NCBI GenBank assembly: GCA_023954195.1
Contig: JAMLIK010000001.1
Span: 124,001-188,000, forward strand
Source: Xanthobacteraceae bacterium
Lineage (GTDB): Bacteria > Pseudomonadota > Alphaproteobacteria > Rhizobiales > Xanthobacteraceae
Reading direction: 5' to 3'
Length of the DNA: 64,000 nucleotides
Part shown: piece by piece, positions 1 through 8,333 of the stretch
How positions within the stretch are numbered: the stretch's first letter is position 1
How the letters are laid out: each line of letters starts with the position of its first letter
The notes under the pieces: model-generated
Databases searched by the model: none
What the model saw: the letters and a program-made list of their open reading frames with translations, nothing else
Told to the model about the DNA's origin: nothing
Position numbers and translations under genes: made by a program

Positions 1-44
1 TATCTGGGCGTGTAAGACACCGAAGTAGAGAACCGGGAGGAAGC

Positions 45-1265
45 ATGAACAAGAAAATATCGGCTTTGATGCTGGGTACGGCGCTTGCGCTCGCAGTCGG
101 CACCGGCGCGTTCGCGGGCGACAAGGTCGTCAAGATCGGCGTGCTCAACGACATGTCCGGCCTGTATGCCGACCTCGCCGGACCGGGATCGGTGATCGCC
201 GCCCATATGGCCATCGAGGATTCCGGCCTGACCAAGAAGGGCTGGACGATCGACGTGGTATCCGCCGACCACCAGAACAAGCCGGACGTCGGCGTCAACA
301 TCGCGCGGCAATGGATCGATGTCGACAAGGTCGACGTGCTCGCCGACGTGCCGACCTCCTCGGTGGCGCTCGCGGTCTCGAACCTGGTCAAGGAAAAGAA
401 CAGCATCATGCTGAATTCCGGTGCCGGCAGCTCGGACCTCACCAACAAAAGCTGCACGCCCAACACCATTCACTGGACCTATGACACCTATACGCTGGCG
501 CACGGCACCGGCACCGCGCTGACCAAGTCCGGCGGCAACACCTGGTTCTTTCTGACCGCGGACTACGCCTTCGGCGCGGCGCTCGAACGTGACACCACCG
601 CCGCGGTCGAGGCCGCCGGCGGCAAGGTGGTCGGCGCGGTCAAGCATCCGCTGAACACCGCCGACTTCTCCTCGTTCCTGCTTCAGGCGCAGGCGTCGAA
701 GGCCAAGGTCATCGGCCTCGCCAATGCCGGCGGCGACACCGTCAACGCCATCAAGCAGGCGGCCGAATTCGGCATCACCACCGGCGGCCAGAAGCTCGCC
801 AGCCTCCTGATGTTCATTTCGGACGTTCACGCGCTCGGCCTCCAGACCGCCAAGGGCCTCAACCTGACCGAGACCTTCTATTGGGACCTCAATGACGGGA
901 CCCGCGCCTGGTCCAAGCGGTTCCAGGACCGCATGAAGAACCACGCCATGCCGACCATGGTGCAGGCCGGCGTCTACTCGTCGCTGCTGCATTACTTCAA
1001 GGCGCTCGACCAGCTCGGCGAGAACCCGCATGACGGCGCCAAGATGGTCGCCAAGATGAAGACCATGCCGACCGACGATCCGATCTTCGGCAAGGGCTCG
1101 ATCGAGCCGAACGGCCGCGTCATCCATCCGGCCTATCTGTTCGAGGTGAAGTCTCCCGCCGAATCGAAGGGACCGTGGGACTACTACAAGCTGGTCGCGA
1201 CCATTCCGGCGAACGAAGCGTTCACGCCGCTCGACAAGAGCACGTGCCCGCTGCTGAAGAAGTAA
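45..1265 (+). CDS. ABC transporter periplasmic substrate-binding protein (branched-chain amino acid/amide type)
   Basis: This is a 406-residue periplasmic solute-binding protein of the Peripla_BP_6 (LivK-like) family, which delivers a small polar substrate to a LIV-type ABC importer. Residues 1-24 are a Sec signal peptide (basic MNKK, hydrophobic core, end at GAFAG), and the mature chain opens with VKIGVLNDMSGLYAD. A strong ribosome site GGGAGGA lies at 35-41. Two LIV permease genes follow on the same strand after a 14-bp hairpin, which fits high expression of the binding protein relative to the permeases. A close paralogue lies at 44967-46193 on the other strand (shared DHQNKPDVGVN and RQWIDVDKVD). 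The substrate cannot be read from the sequence. No ATPase gene is in view; those genes may lie upstream of the window. Confidence 0.93.
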   Translation: MNKKISALMLGTALALAVGTGAFAGDKVVKIGVLNDMSGLYADLAGPGSVIAAHMAIEDSGLTKKGWTIDVVSADHQNKPDVGVNIARQWIDVDKVDVLADVPTSSVALAVSNLVKEKNSIMLNSGAGSSDLTNKSCTPNTIHWTYDTYTLAHGTGTALTKSGGNTWFFLTADYAFGAALERDTTAAVEAAGGKVVGAVKHPLNTADFSSFLLQAQASKAKVIGLANAGGDTVNAIKQAAEFGITTGGQKLASLLMFISDVHALGLQTAKGLNLTETFYWDLNDGTRAWSKRFQDRMKNHAMPTMVQAGVYSSLLHYFKALDQLGENPHDGAKMVAKMKTMPTDDPIFGKGSIEPNGRVIHPAYLFEVKSPAESKGPWDYYKLVATIPANEAFTPLDKSTCPLLKK

Positions 1266-1273
1266 GTCAGCGG

Positions 1274-1304
1274 CCACGTCCGGCGGCATCGCCGCCGGAC
1301 GTGG
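1274..1304 (+). terminator. Intercistronic stem-loop after the binding-protein gene
   Basis: A perfect 14-bp inverted repeat (1274-1287 with 1291-1304, loop ATC) starts 8 bases after the stop codon. No real T-run follows (TTCATTC). It is better read as a 3' stabilising hairpin or leaky attenuator between binding protein and permeases than as a full terminator. Confidence 0.6.
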
Positions 1305-1317
1305 TTCATTCAGTGAT

Positions 1318-1345
1318 ATTGTTCAGAGACAATTGTTCAGAGACG
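1318..1345 (+). repeat. Tandem 14-bp duplication upstream of livH
   Basis: ATTGTTCAGAGAC occurs at 1318-1330 and again at 1332-1344, a direct tandem duplication ending 17 bases before the permease start codon. It may be a recent slippage event or a paired binding site; no function is evident. Confidence 0.6.
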
Positions 1346-1361
1346 GCGGCGCGAGAAGATT

Positions 1362-2225
1362 ATGCAGGCTCTATACGCCCAACTCCTGGTCGGACTGATT
1401 AACGGCTCGTTCTACGCGCTGCTCAGTCTCGGCTTGGCCGTGATTTTCGGCATGCTCAACATCATCAACTTCGCGCACGGCGCGTTGTACATGATGGGGG
1501 CGTTCTGCGCCTACTTCCTGCTCAACATCTTCGGCCTGAACTACTGGTACGCGCTGATTATCGCGCCGATCGTGGTCGGCATTTTCGGCATGGTGCTGGA
1601 GCGCACGCTGCTGAAGCAGTTGGCCGGACTGGATCATCTTTACGGCCTGCTTCTGACCTTCGGCATCGCGCTGATCATCCAGGGCGTGTTCCAGAATTAC
1701 TTCGGCTCGTCGGGGCTGCCCTATGCGATTCCGCCGCAGCTTCAGGGCGGCATGAATCTCGGCTTCATGTTCCTGCCGGTCTATCGCGGCTGGGTGGTGG
1801 TGTTCTCGCTCGTGGTTTGCATCGCCACCTGGTATCTGATCGAGCGCACCCGGCTCGGCGCCTACCTGCGCGCCGCGACCGAGAATCCGAATCTGGTCCG
1901 CGCCTTCGGCATTAACGTGCCGCGCATGATTACCTTGACCTACGGCCTCGGCATCGGCCTCGCGGCGCTGGCCGGCGTGCTGTCGGCGCCGATCAACCAG
2001 GTGCGGCCGCTGATGGGCGCCGACCTCATCATCGTGGTGTTCGCGGTGGTGGTGATCGGCGGCATGGGCTCGATCATGGGTTCGATCATCACCGGCTTCG
2101 CGCTCGGCGTCATCGAGGGATTGACCAAGTATTTTTACCCCGAGGCTTCCAACACCGTGGTCTTCGTTCTGATGGTGCTGGTGCTGCTGGTGAAGCCGAC
2201 GGGTTTGACAGGACGGGCGACTTGA
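1362..2225 (+). CDS. livH: Branched-chain amino acid-type ABC transporter permease (LivH family)
   Basis: This 287-residue polytopic inner-membrane permease belongs to the LivH/BPD_transp_2 family and forms one half of the translocation pore of a LIV-type importer. It has the family's N-terminal LVGLINGSFYALLSLGLAVIFGM segment (split here by its obvious hydrophobic runs), the NIINFAHGALYMMGAF stretch near residues 37-52, and the C-terminal GGMGSIMGSIITGFALG loop that contacts the ATPase. Length is normal for the family. The next gene starts 1 base after the stop codon, so both permeases are almost certainly co-translated. The exact substrate is not inferable. Confidence 0.93.
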   Translation: MQALYAQLLVGLINGSFYALLSLGLAVIFGMLNIINFAHGALYMMGAFCAYFLLNIFGLNYWYALIIAPIVVGIFGMVLERTLLKQLAGLDHLYGLLLTFGIALIIQGVFQNYFGSSGLPYAIPPQLQGGMNLGFMFLPVYRGWVVVFSLVVCIATWYLIERTRLGAYLRAATENPNLVRAFGINVPRMITLTYGLGIGLAALAGVLSAPINQVRPLMGADLIIVVFAVVVIGGMGSIMGSIITGFALGVIEGLTKYFYPEASNTVVFVLMVLVLLVKPTGLTGRAT

Positions 2226-2226
2226 T

Positions 2227-3198
2227 ATGTCAGTAATCACCGACAATTCCGCATCGGCTTCCTCCGGGCGCGGGGTCCGCGACGAGATGGTGGCGTTCGT
2301 CATCATGGCGGCGCTGCTGGCGACGGTGCCGTTCACCGGCATCTATCCGTTCTTCGTCATGCAGGCGCTATGCTTTGCGCTGTTCGCCTGCGCCTTCAAC
2401 CTGCTGATCGGCTATGGCGGCCTGCTGTCGTTCGGCCACGCCATGTTCCTCGGCACCGCCGGTTACTTCACCGCCCACGCGCTGAAGGTGTGGGGCGTGT
2501 CGCCGGAACTCGGCATCGTGATCGGCACCGCCGGCGCCTGCGCGCTGTCGGTGGTCACCGGCTGGATCTCGATCCGCCGCCAGGGCATTTATTTCGCGAT
2601 GATTACGCTGGCGTTGTCGCAGCTGGTGTTCTTCGTCTACTTGCAGACGCCGTTCACCCACGGCGAAGACGGCATCCAGGGCATCCCGCAAGGCATGCTG
2701 TTCGGCCTGTTCGATCTCTCCAAGCCGACCATCCTGTATTATGTCATCCTCGTCGCCTTTCTGCTGGCGTTCCTGCTGATCTTCCGCACCATCAACTCGC
2801 CGTTCGGCGAGGTGCTGAAGGCGATCCGCGAGAACGAGCCGCGCGCCGTGTCGCTGGGCTACAAGGCCGACCAGTACAAACTGATGGCCTTCATCCTGTC
2901 GGGGACGCTGTCGGGGCTGGCCGGATCGCTGAAAGTGTTCGTGGCGCAGAACGCCTCGCTGACCGACGTGCACTGGACCATGTCGGGCGAAATCGTGCTG
3001 ATGGCCCTGATCGGCGGTCTCGGCACGGTGTTCGGCCCGGTGGTCGGCGCCTTCATCATCGTCGCCATGCAGCAGTATCTCGCCGGCTTCGGCCAGTGGG
3101 TCACGGTGATCCAGGGCGCGATCTTCGTGATCTGCGTGCTGACTTTCCGCCGCGGCATCGTCGGCGAGATCGCAGCCCTTTTCAAACGCTCGCTGTAG
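2227..3198 (+). CDS. livM: Branched-chain amino acid-type ABC transporter permease (LivM family)
   Basis: This 323-residue second pore subunit is of the LivM family, predicted with many membrane helices and the conserved GYGGLLSFGHAMFLGTAGY motif around residues 65-83. GEVLKAIRENEPRAVSLGY near 200 is the cytoplasmic coupling loop, followed by the GGLGTVFGPVVGAF motif. It begins one base after the livH stop. No LivG or LivF ATPase follows; the downstream 460 bases hold a dispersed repeat and no gene. The ATPases are therefore presumably encoded upstream of the window or elsewhere. Confidence 0.93.
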   Translation: MSVITDNSASASSGRGVRDEMVAFVIMAALLATVPFTGIYPFFVMQALCFALFACAFNLLIGYGGLLSFGHAMFLGTAGYFTAHALKVWGVSPELGIVIGTAGACALSVVTGWISIRRQGIYFAMITLALSQLVFFVYLQTPFTHGEDGIQGIPQGMLFGLFDLSKPTILYYVILVAFLLAFLLIFRTINSPFGEVLKAIRENEPRAVSLGYKADQYKLMAFILSGTLSGLAGSLKVFVAQNASLTDVHWTMSGEIVLMALIGGLGTVFGPVVGAFIIVAMQQYLAGFGQWVTVIQGAIFVICVLTFRRGIVGEIAALFKRSL

Positions 3199-3208
3199 CG
3201 CCTGCGGT

Positions 3209-3294
3209 CGTCATTGCCGGCGCAAGCGAAGCCATCCAGAAAGCCCAAGGCAAGGAGTGGATTGCTTCGTCGGCTTCGCCTTCTCGCAATGACG
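3209..3294. repeat. Dispersed imperfect palindromic repeat (GTCATTGC...GCAATGAC type)
   Basis: The ends CGTCATTGC (3209-3217) and GCAATGACG (3286-3294) are inverted copies, and the interior (GAAGCCATCC versus GGATTGCTTC) is also roughly self-complementary. Such elements are scattered between genes in Bradyrhizobium-type genomes. It sits just after livM and could act as a 3' hairpin. Confidence 0.55.
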
Positions 3295-3658
3295 AAAAGG
3301 CGGGCCGCCTCGTCGTTCTGCCCAGCAGCGTGGCCGGGGGAGATCCGCGCCCGTTTCATTGATTTTGCGAAATTTTTGCGGGCAAGCCCGTGATTCCGGT
3401 CGCGGATGCAACTCGGTGCATATGTTGTGATCGGCGGTGGCCGGGACGATTGCGCGTGATGCCAAGAAGTGTTTTATGGCAGCGCGATGACGCGCCGCGC
3501 GTGGCGACGGTCCGTCGCGGCGGGACGAGGCGGTCCGGTCGGGGCCGGTTTCGATCTCGCCCGGTCAGCGGCGCGGTCTTGAGACGGGGCACGCCGGTCG
3601 CATGACGGCGTTGGCGCGTCAACGAGTTGCCGCCAACCGAAGTGACCGGGGAACGACG
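3295..3658. other. Intergenic stretch with no recognised gene
   Basis: Between the palindromic repeat and the PhoU-like gene there is no convincing coding sequence on either strand. It presumably contains the promoter of the phosphate-transport pair, but I see no clear -35/-10 elements or Pho box. Confidence 0.4.
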
Positions 3659-4303
3659 ATGCTAGGCTGGTTCAGAGCTGTGCTGCCCAGGGAGGAGAAA
3701 TTCTTCCCTCTGTTCGCGCGCCATGCCCAGGTCGCGGTGCAGGGCGCGCAGGCGCTGCAAGGGATGCTGCGCGGCGGCGAGGAAACGCTGATTTATTGTC
3801 AGCGCATCGATCAGTTCGAGAGCGACGCCGACGGCATCACCCGCGAGGTGCTGACTGCGGTGCGGCGCACCTTCATCACCCCGTTCGACCGCGTCGACAT
3901 CAAGAACCTGATTACCGCGATGGACGACGCGGTCGACCAGATGCAACAGACCGCCAAGGCGGTGGTGCTGTTCGAGGTCCGGCAGTTCGAGCCGCCGATG
4001 CGCGAGATCGGCGCGCTGCTGGTCGAATGCGCCACGCTGGTCGGCCGCGCGGTGCCGCTGCTCCAGGCGATCGGCGACAACGTCACCTTGCTGACCTCGA
4101 TCACCGAGGAACTCGGCAAGCTGGAGGGCCGCGTCGACGACCTCCACGACATCGGCCTCAAGGAGCTGTTCCTCAAGCACCGCCACGCCAACGCGATGGA
4201 TTTCATCGTCGGCGCCGAGATCTACGATCATCTTGAGAAAGTGGCCGACCGCTTCGACGACGTCGCCAACGAGGTCAACAGCATCGTCATCGAGCAGGTC
4301 TAG
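3659..4303 (+). CDS. DUF47 PhoU-like phosphate transport accessory protein
   Basis: This 214-residue cytoplasmic helical-bundle protein of the DUF47/PhoU-like family is typically paired with PiT transporters and thought to regulate them. E/D-rich motifs (FESDADGITREV, TPFDRVDIKNLITAMDDAVDQM, EIYDHLEKVADRFDDVANEVNSI) are the PhoU-type metal-binding positions. I chose the ATG at 3659 rather than the longer frame from 3602 because GGGGA lies just upstream and the family normally begins MLGWFR...PREEKFF. The PiT gene starts 11 bases downstream, so the pair is an operon. Confidence 0.9.
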   Translation: MLGWFRAVLPREEKFFPLFARHAQVAVQGAQALQGMLRGGEETLIYCQRIDQFESDADGITREVLTAVRRTFITPFDRVDIKNLITAMDDAVDQMQQTAKAVVLFEVRQFEPPMREIGALLVECATLVGRAVPLLQAIGDNVTLLTSITEELGKLEGRVDDLHDIGLKELFLKHRHANAMDFIVGAEIYDHLEKVADRFDDVANEVNSIVIEQV

Positions 4304-4314
4304 AGGGCAGAGGG

Positions 4315-5322
4315 GTGGACGCCACGCTCGCCTTTCCGGTTCTGTTCGGCCTGATCGCGGTCGCGTTGCTGTTCGATTTCCTTAACGGGCTGCACGACGC
4401 CGCCAATTCCATCGCCACCATCGTTTCGACACGGGTGCTGCGGCCGCAATACGCGGTGCTGTGGGCGGCGTTCTTCAATTTCGTCGCGTTCCTGGTGTTC
4501 GGGCTGCATGTTGCCAACACCATCGGCACCGGCATCATCGACGCCGACGTCATCAGTCCGGCGGTGGTGTTCGCGGCGCTGGTCGGCGCCATCGTCTGGA
4601 ATCTGGTGACCTGGGGCTTCGGCATTCCCTCCAGTTCCTCGCACGCGCTGATCGGCGGGCTGCTGGGGGCGGGCGTCGCCAAGGCCGGCATCGCCGCGGT
4701 GGTGTGGAGCGGGCTGTCGATGACCTTGCTCGCCATCGTGCTGTCGCCGGTGGTGGGCTTCCTGCTGGCGCTGGTGCTGGTGGCCATCGTCAGTTGGGCC
4801 TCGGCCCGCTCGACGCCGTTCGCGGTGGACCGCGCGTTCCGGATTTTCCAGTTCTTTTCCGCCTCGCTCTATTCGCTCGGCCACGGTGGCAACGACGCGC
4901 AGAAGACCATGGGCATCATCGCCGTGCTGCTGTACTCGCAGGGCTATCTCGGCACCGAGTTCAACGTGCCGTTCTGGGTGGTGCTGTCGTGCCAGTCGGC
5001 GATGGCGCTCGGCACCTTGCTCGGCGGCTGGCGCATCGTGCGCACCATGGGGCTGCGCATCACCCGCCTGACGCCGATGCAGGGGTTTTGCGCCGAGACG
5101 GGGGGCGCGGTGACGCTGTTCACGGCGACCTTCCTCGGCGTGCCGGTCTCGACCACCCACACCATCACCGGCGCCATCGTCGGCGTCGGCGCGGCGCGGC
5201 GGGTCTCGGCGGTGCGCTGGAACGTCGCCAGTTCCATCGTCTATGCCTGGGTGATTACCGTGCCGGCCGCGGCGACGGTGGCGGCGGTGACCTATTGGGC
5301 GGTGGCGCTGCTGACGCGGTAA
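4315..5322 (+). CDS. pit: PiT-family inorganic phosphate transporter
   Basis: This 335-residue inner-membrane low-affinity phosphate (metal-phosphate/H+ symport) transporter of the PiT/PHO4 family starts at GTG (4315), preceded by GAGGGCAGAGG. The two diagnostic duplicated signatures are present: FDFLNGLHDAANSIATIVSTRVL near residues 21-43 (broken here only by description) and SLGHGGNDAQKTMGI near residue 188. SSSHALIGGLLGAG and STTHTITGAIVGVG are the inner-loop repeats. It is co-transcribed with the DUF47 partner. A palindrome at 5328-5379 separates it from the convergent sugE. Confidence 0.95.
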   Translation: MDATLAFPVLFGLIAVALLFDFLNGLHDAANSIATIVSTRVLRPQYAVLWAAFFNFVAFLVFGLHVANTIGTGIIDADVISPAVVFAALVGAIVWNLVTWGFGIPSSSSHALIGGLLGAGVAKAGIAAVVWSGLSMTLLAIVLSPVVGFLLALVLVAIVSWASARSTPFAVDRAFRIFQFFSASLYSLGHGGNDAQKTMGIIAVLLYSQGYLGTEFNVPFWVVLSCQSAMALGTLLGGWRIVRTMGLRITRLTPMQGFCAETGGAVTLFTATFLGVPVSTTHTITGAIVGVGAARRVSAVRWNVASSIVYAWVITVPAAATVAAVTYWAVALLTR

Positions 5323-5327
5323 CGGCC

Positions 5328-5379
5328 GTGTCCCGGCGCGGCAGCGGGCTTCGCTCACGCCGCATCGCGTCCGGGACAC
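5328..5379. repeat. Palindrome between convergent pit and sugE
   Basis: GTGTCCCGG (5328-5336) and CCGGGACAC (5371-5379) form a 9-bp stem around a GC-rich, partly self-complementary centre. It begins 5 bases after the pit stop and lies 15 bases from the sugE stop, so it may work as a bidirectional transcript end. It resembles the dispersed GTGTCCCGG repeat of related genomes (from memory). Confidence 0.5.
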
Positions 5380-5394
5380 CCATCGCCTCGCGCC

Positions 5395-5709
5395 TCACGT
5401 CACCAGCTTGAGCCCGATAATGCCGGCGACGATCAGGCCGATCGAGCCGAGCCGCGCGGCGGTGGCGGGATCGCCGAACAGCACGATGCCGAGAAGGGCG
5501 GTGCCGACCGCGCCGATTCCGGTCCACACCGCGTAAGCCGTGCCGACCGGCAGGGTTTTCAGGGCCAGCCCGAGCAGCGCCACGCTCAAGGCCATCGCCG
5601 CGAGCGTCAGCACCGAGGGCACCAGCCGGCTGAACCCCTCGGTATATTTCAGGCCGACGGCCCAGCCGATTTCCATCAAGCCGGCGACGAACAGGATGTA
5701 CCAGGCCAT
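5395..5709 (-). CDS. sugE: SugE/Gdx-type small multidrug resistance exporter (guanidinium exporter)
   Basis: This 104-residue SMR-family protein has four predicted helices. Glu13 in [17 protein letters not shown] is the essential proton/substrate-coupling carboxylate, and the GWAVGLKYT context is typical of SugE/Gdx rather than EmrE; Gdx proteins export guanidinium in exchange for protons. The start at 5709 is favoured over the longer in-frame extension because GGGAGGG lies at 5714-5720 and the protein then has the family's exact length. The leader contains a guanidine-II-like riboswitch (5730-5779), which supports the guanidinium role. It is convergent with pit and divergent from prfC. Confidence 0.93.
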   Translation of the reverse strand: MAWYILFVAGLMEIGWAVGLKYTEGFSRLVPSVLTLAAMALSVALLGLALKTLPVGTAYAVWTGIGAVGTALLGIVLFGDPATAARLGSIGLIVAGIIGLKLVT

Positions 5710-5713
5710 GCGG

Positions 5714-5779
5714 CCCTCCCGATTTTCAGGCAGGGTCGTCCCCGCGATGATGTGTGATGGCCGGAGGGCCGTCCCTCCG
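5714..5779 (-). promoter_or_regulatory. Guanidine-II (mini-ykkC) riboswitch in the sugE leader
   Basis: On the sense strand of sugE two hairpins with ACGR tetraloops occur in tandem. The first is CGGAGGG-ACGG-CCCTCCG (5762-5779, 7-bp stem). The second is GCGGGG-ACGA-CCCTGC (5730-5745, 6 bp including one G-U). They are 16 bases apart and followed by the ribosome site GGGAGGG (5714-5720). Two ACGR hairpins before an SMR gene is the definition of the mini-ykkC motif. The 3' arm and loop of hairpin 1 (CGGCCCTCC) are exactly complementary over 9 bases to the ribosome-site region GGAGGGCCG. This suggests that guanidine binding traps the anti-ribosome-site strand and turns translation on. Confidence 0.88.
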
Positions 5780-5868
5780 CCGCCCCGATATGGCGCGGGC
5801 GGGGCCGCCTGGCAACCGGCGCCGAAACTCCTTGATCCCGCCGCCATTCTTTGTCACAGGCTCGCCCC

Positions 5869-7479
5869 ATGACCGATACCGCCACCGATACCGCGCCGCC
5901 CTCGACCCTGGCCGCCGAGGTCGCGCGCCGCCGCACCTTCGCGATCATCTCGCATCCCGACGCCGGCAAGACCACGCTGACCGAGAAGCTTCTGCTGTTC
6001 GGCGGCGCGATCAATCTCGCCGGGCAGGTCAAGGCCAAGGGCGAGCGCCGCAACACCCGTTCCGACTGGATGAAGATCGAGCGCGACCGCGGCATCTCGG
6101 TGGTGACCTCGGTGATGACCTTCGAGTTCGACGGCCTGGTCTTCAACCTGCTCGACACGCCAGGCCACGAGGACTTTTCCGAGGACACCTATCGCACGCT
6201 GACCGCCGTCGACTCCGCCGTGATGGTGATCGACGCCGCCAAGGGCATCGAGGACCGCACCCGAAAGCTGTTCGAGGTCTGCCGGCTGCGCGACATCCCG
6301 ATCGTCACCTTCATCAACAAGATGGACCGCGAGAGCCGCGACGTCTTTGAGTTGCTGGACGAGATCGAGAAGACCTTGGCGCTCGACACCACGCCGATGA
6401 CCTGGCCGGTCGGGCGCGGCCGCGATTTCCTCGGGACCTACGACGTCTCGACCGGCGGCATCCGTCTGCTGGAGGGCGGCGGCGCCAAGACCGGCGCGGC
6501 CGAGCAGATCACCGTCGCCGACCTCGCCGCGCGCAACCCGAACCTCAATGTCGGCGAGGTCGAGGAGGAGCTGGCGCTGGCGACCGAGGCCTGTCCGCCG
6601 TTCGACCTCGCCGCGTTCCGCGAGGGGCATTTGACGCCGGTCTATTTCGGCTCGGCGCTGCGCAATTTCGGCGTCGGCGATCTGCTCGAAGGTCTGGGCA
6701 AGTTCGCGCCGCCGCCGCGCGCGCAGGAATCGAGCCAGCGCCTGGTGCAGGCGGACGAGCCGAAGATGACCGCCTTCGTGTTCAAGATCCAGGCCAACAT
6801 GGATCCCAACCACCGCGACCGCATCGCCTTCGCGCGGCTATGCTCCGGCAAGCTCTCGCGCGGCATGAAGGCGAAGCTGGTGCGCACCGGCAAGCCGATG
6901 CCGCTGTCGTCGCCGCAGTTCTTCTTCGCGCAGGATCGCGCCATCGCCGACGAGGCCTATGCCGGCGACGTGGTCGGCATTCCCAACCACGGCACCCTGC
7001 GGATCGGCGACACGCTGACCGAGGGCGAGGAGGTGTCGTTCGTCGGCGTGCCCAGCTTCGCGCCGGAAATCGTCCGCCGGGTCCGACTCACCGACGCGAT
7101 GAAGGCGAAGAAGCTGAAGGAAGCCTTGCAGCAGATGTCGGAGGAGGGCGTGGTGCAGGTATTCCGCCCGCGCGACGGCGCGCCGGCGCTGGTCGGCGTC
7201 GTCGGCATGTTGCAGCTCGACGTGCTGAAGGCGCGGCTGGAGGCCGAGTATTCGCTGCCGGTGGAATTCGAGATCAGCGAGTTTCAGCTGGCGCGCTGGA
7301 TTTCGTCCGACGATCCGAAAAAACTCGACGCCTTCATCGCCGCCAACGGCTCCGGCGTCGCCGACGACGTCGACGGCGATCCGGTGTTTCTCGCCAGGAA
7401 CGAGTTCTATCTCGGCTACGCCCGCGAGCGCGCCGACGGCATCGCGTTCTCCGACGTCAAGGACGTGAAGAAGACGTAG
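5869..7479 (+). CDS. prfC: Peptide chain release factor 3 (RF3)
   Basis: This 536-residue translational GTPase removes RF1/RF2 from the ribosome after peptide release. The G1 loop is SHPDAGKTTL near residue 33, with ERDRGISVVTSVM as switch I, DTPGHEDFSEDTYR as G3 and NKMDRE as G4. RF3-specific domains II and III follow (FKIQANMDPNHRDR, then LQLDVLKARLEAEYSLPVEFE). I use the ATG at 5869; an in-frame TTG at 5851 would add six residues without a better ribosome site. It is monocistronic and diverges from the sugE leader. Confidence 0.96.
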   Translation: MTDTATDTAPPSTLAAEVARRRTFAIISHPDAGKTTLTEKLLLFGGAINLAGQVKAKGERRNTRSDWMKIERDRGISVVTSVMTFEFDGLVFNLLDTPGHEDFSEDTYRTLTAVDSAVMVIDAAKGIEDRTRKLFEVCRLRDIPIVTFINKMDRESRDVFELLDEIEKTLALDTTPMTWPVGRGRDFLGTYDVSTGGIRLLEGGGAKTGAAEQITVADLAARNPNLNVGEVEEELALATEACPPFDLAAFREGHLTPVYFGSALRNFGVGDLLEGLGKFAPPPRAQESSQRLVQADEPKMTAFVFKIQANMDPNHRDRIAFARLCSGKLSRGMKAKLVRTGKPMPLSSPQFFFAQDRAIADEAYAGDVVGIPNHGTLRIGDTLTEGEEVSFVGVPSFAPEIVRRVRLTDAMKAKKLKEALQQMSEEGVVQVFRPRDGAPALVGVVGMLQLDVLKARLEAEYSLPVEFEISEFQLARWISSDDPKKLDAFIAANGSGVADDVDGDPVFLARNEFYLGYARERADGIAFSDVKDVKKT

Positions 7480-7507
7480 AGCGGCGGCGCGAACCGCCGG
7501 TTAAACT

Positions 7508-7538
7508 AAAAAAGCCCCGCCATTTCTGACGGGACTTT
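7508..7538 (-). terminator. Rho-independent terminator of the cold-shock gene
   Basis: On the minus strand an interrupted stem (AAAG/CTTT and CCCG/CGGG with one mismatch) is followed by a run of six T residues. It lies about 50 bases after the csp stop codon, and its position between convergent genes could also help end prfC transcripts. Confidence 0.7.
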
Positions 7539-7589
7539 CACTGCGAATCCCCAGTACATCCGTGGGTGACTCGCGTCGCTCAAGCCGTG

Positions 7590-7802
7590 TTAGCTGACGA
7601 GCGACAGATTTTCCGCGCTGGTCTTGCCGCGCATCTTGTCGGTCTTGGCTTCGAACGACACCTTCTGTCCCTCACCGAGCCCGTCAAGGCCGGCGCGCTC
7701 CACCGCGCTGATATGCACGAACACATCACTGCCGCCGTTGTCGGGCTGGATGAAGCCAAAGCCCTTCTGGCCGTTGAACCATTTCACTGTACCTGTAGCC
7801 AT
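7590..7802 (-). CDS. cspA: Cold-shock domain protein (CspA family)
   Basis: This 70-residue single OB-fold RNA/DNA-binding protein contains RNP1 (KGFGFIQP) and RNP2 (VFVHIS) after the TVKWFNGQ opening typical of CspA paralogues. It acts as an RNA chaperone. The start at 7802 follows AGGAGAAG with good spacing; the open frame continues upstream only by chance. The gene has a long upstream gap of more than 100 bases, as is common for cold-shock mRNAs. Alphaproteobacteria carry several paralogues, so cspA here means the family and not a specific orthologue. Confidence 0.94.
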   Translation of the reverse strand: MATGTVKWFNGQKGFGFIQPDNGGSDVFVHISAVERAGLDGLGEGQKVSFEAKTDKMRGKTSAENLSLVS

Positions 7803-8032
7803 AACGTCTTCTCCTGGCGCGCAAACGCGCAACATCCCGCGCGACCTCCGCGCGGGTTCATCCAATTCTGGCGATGTCCGAGGAAAAGAGCCCGAGGGCG
7901 CGCTTACAAGGCAACTGCAACAAATCGAATGGTGCCATTCTATAGCTATTGCACGCGATAGCAAGCGATCAATTGTGTTCATGTGGCGGCGCCGCGCGTG
8001 GCGTTTCGCCGGTTCGTACCTATCTATTCAGG

Positions 8033-8254
8033 ATGAACACCAAGATATCGCCCACATCGGAAGAACGTCGTGAGCGTCGGCGCGTCGCCGCCGAGGATGG
8101 CGCGAAGGCCCTCGCTGAATACGAAGCCAAGGACGTTGCCGTGAGGAAGAACATGGCGAGGCTTCGCGCGCTGCGACTGGCGCGGGAGGCGAAGGACGCG
8201 ACGGATGTTTCGCCGCGCCCGGCGCGCAAAACACGGACGAGGGCGCGGCCATAG
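8033..8254 (+). CDS. Small charged protein of unknown function
   Basis: This 73-residue, highly charged and probably helical protein (many Arg, Lys, Glu and Ala residues; core EERRERRRVAAEDGAKALAE) has a basic tail KTRTRARP. No membrane segment or known domain is visible. The start is the ATG at 8033, preceded by only a weak TCAGG; an upstream in-frame extension to 7949 looks non-coding. It lies between cspA (divergent) and the SRPBCC gene (convergent). I do not recognise a function; similar small proteins appear conserved in Bradyrhizobium relatives from memory. Confidence 0.6.
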   Translation: MNTKISPTSEERRERRRVAAEDGAKALAEYEAKDVAVRKNMARLRALRLAREAKDATDVSPRPARKTRTRARP

Positions 8255-8333
8255 GCATGCCTGCCGCTACGGCGGATCTGTCTTTTCCGCTTCGGCGCGA
8301 CAGGCGCAAGTAACAGCGTCGGAAGTAACAGCG

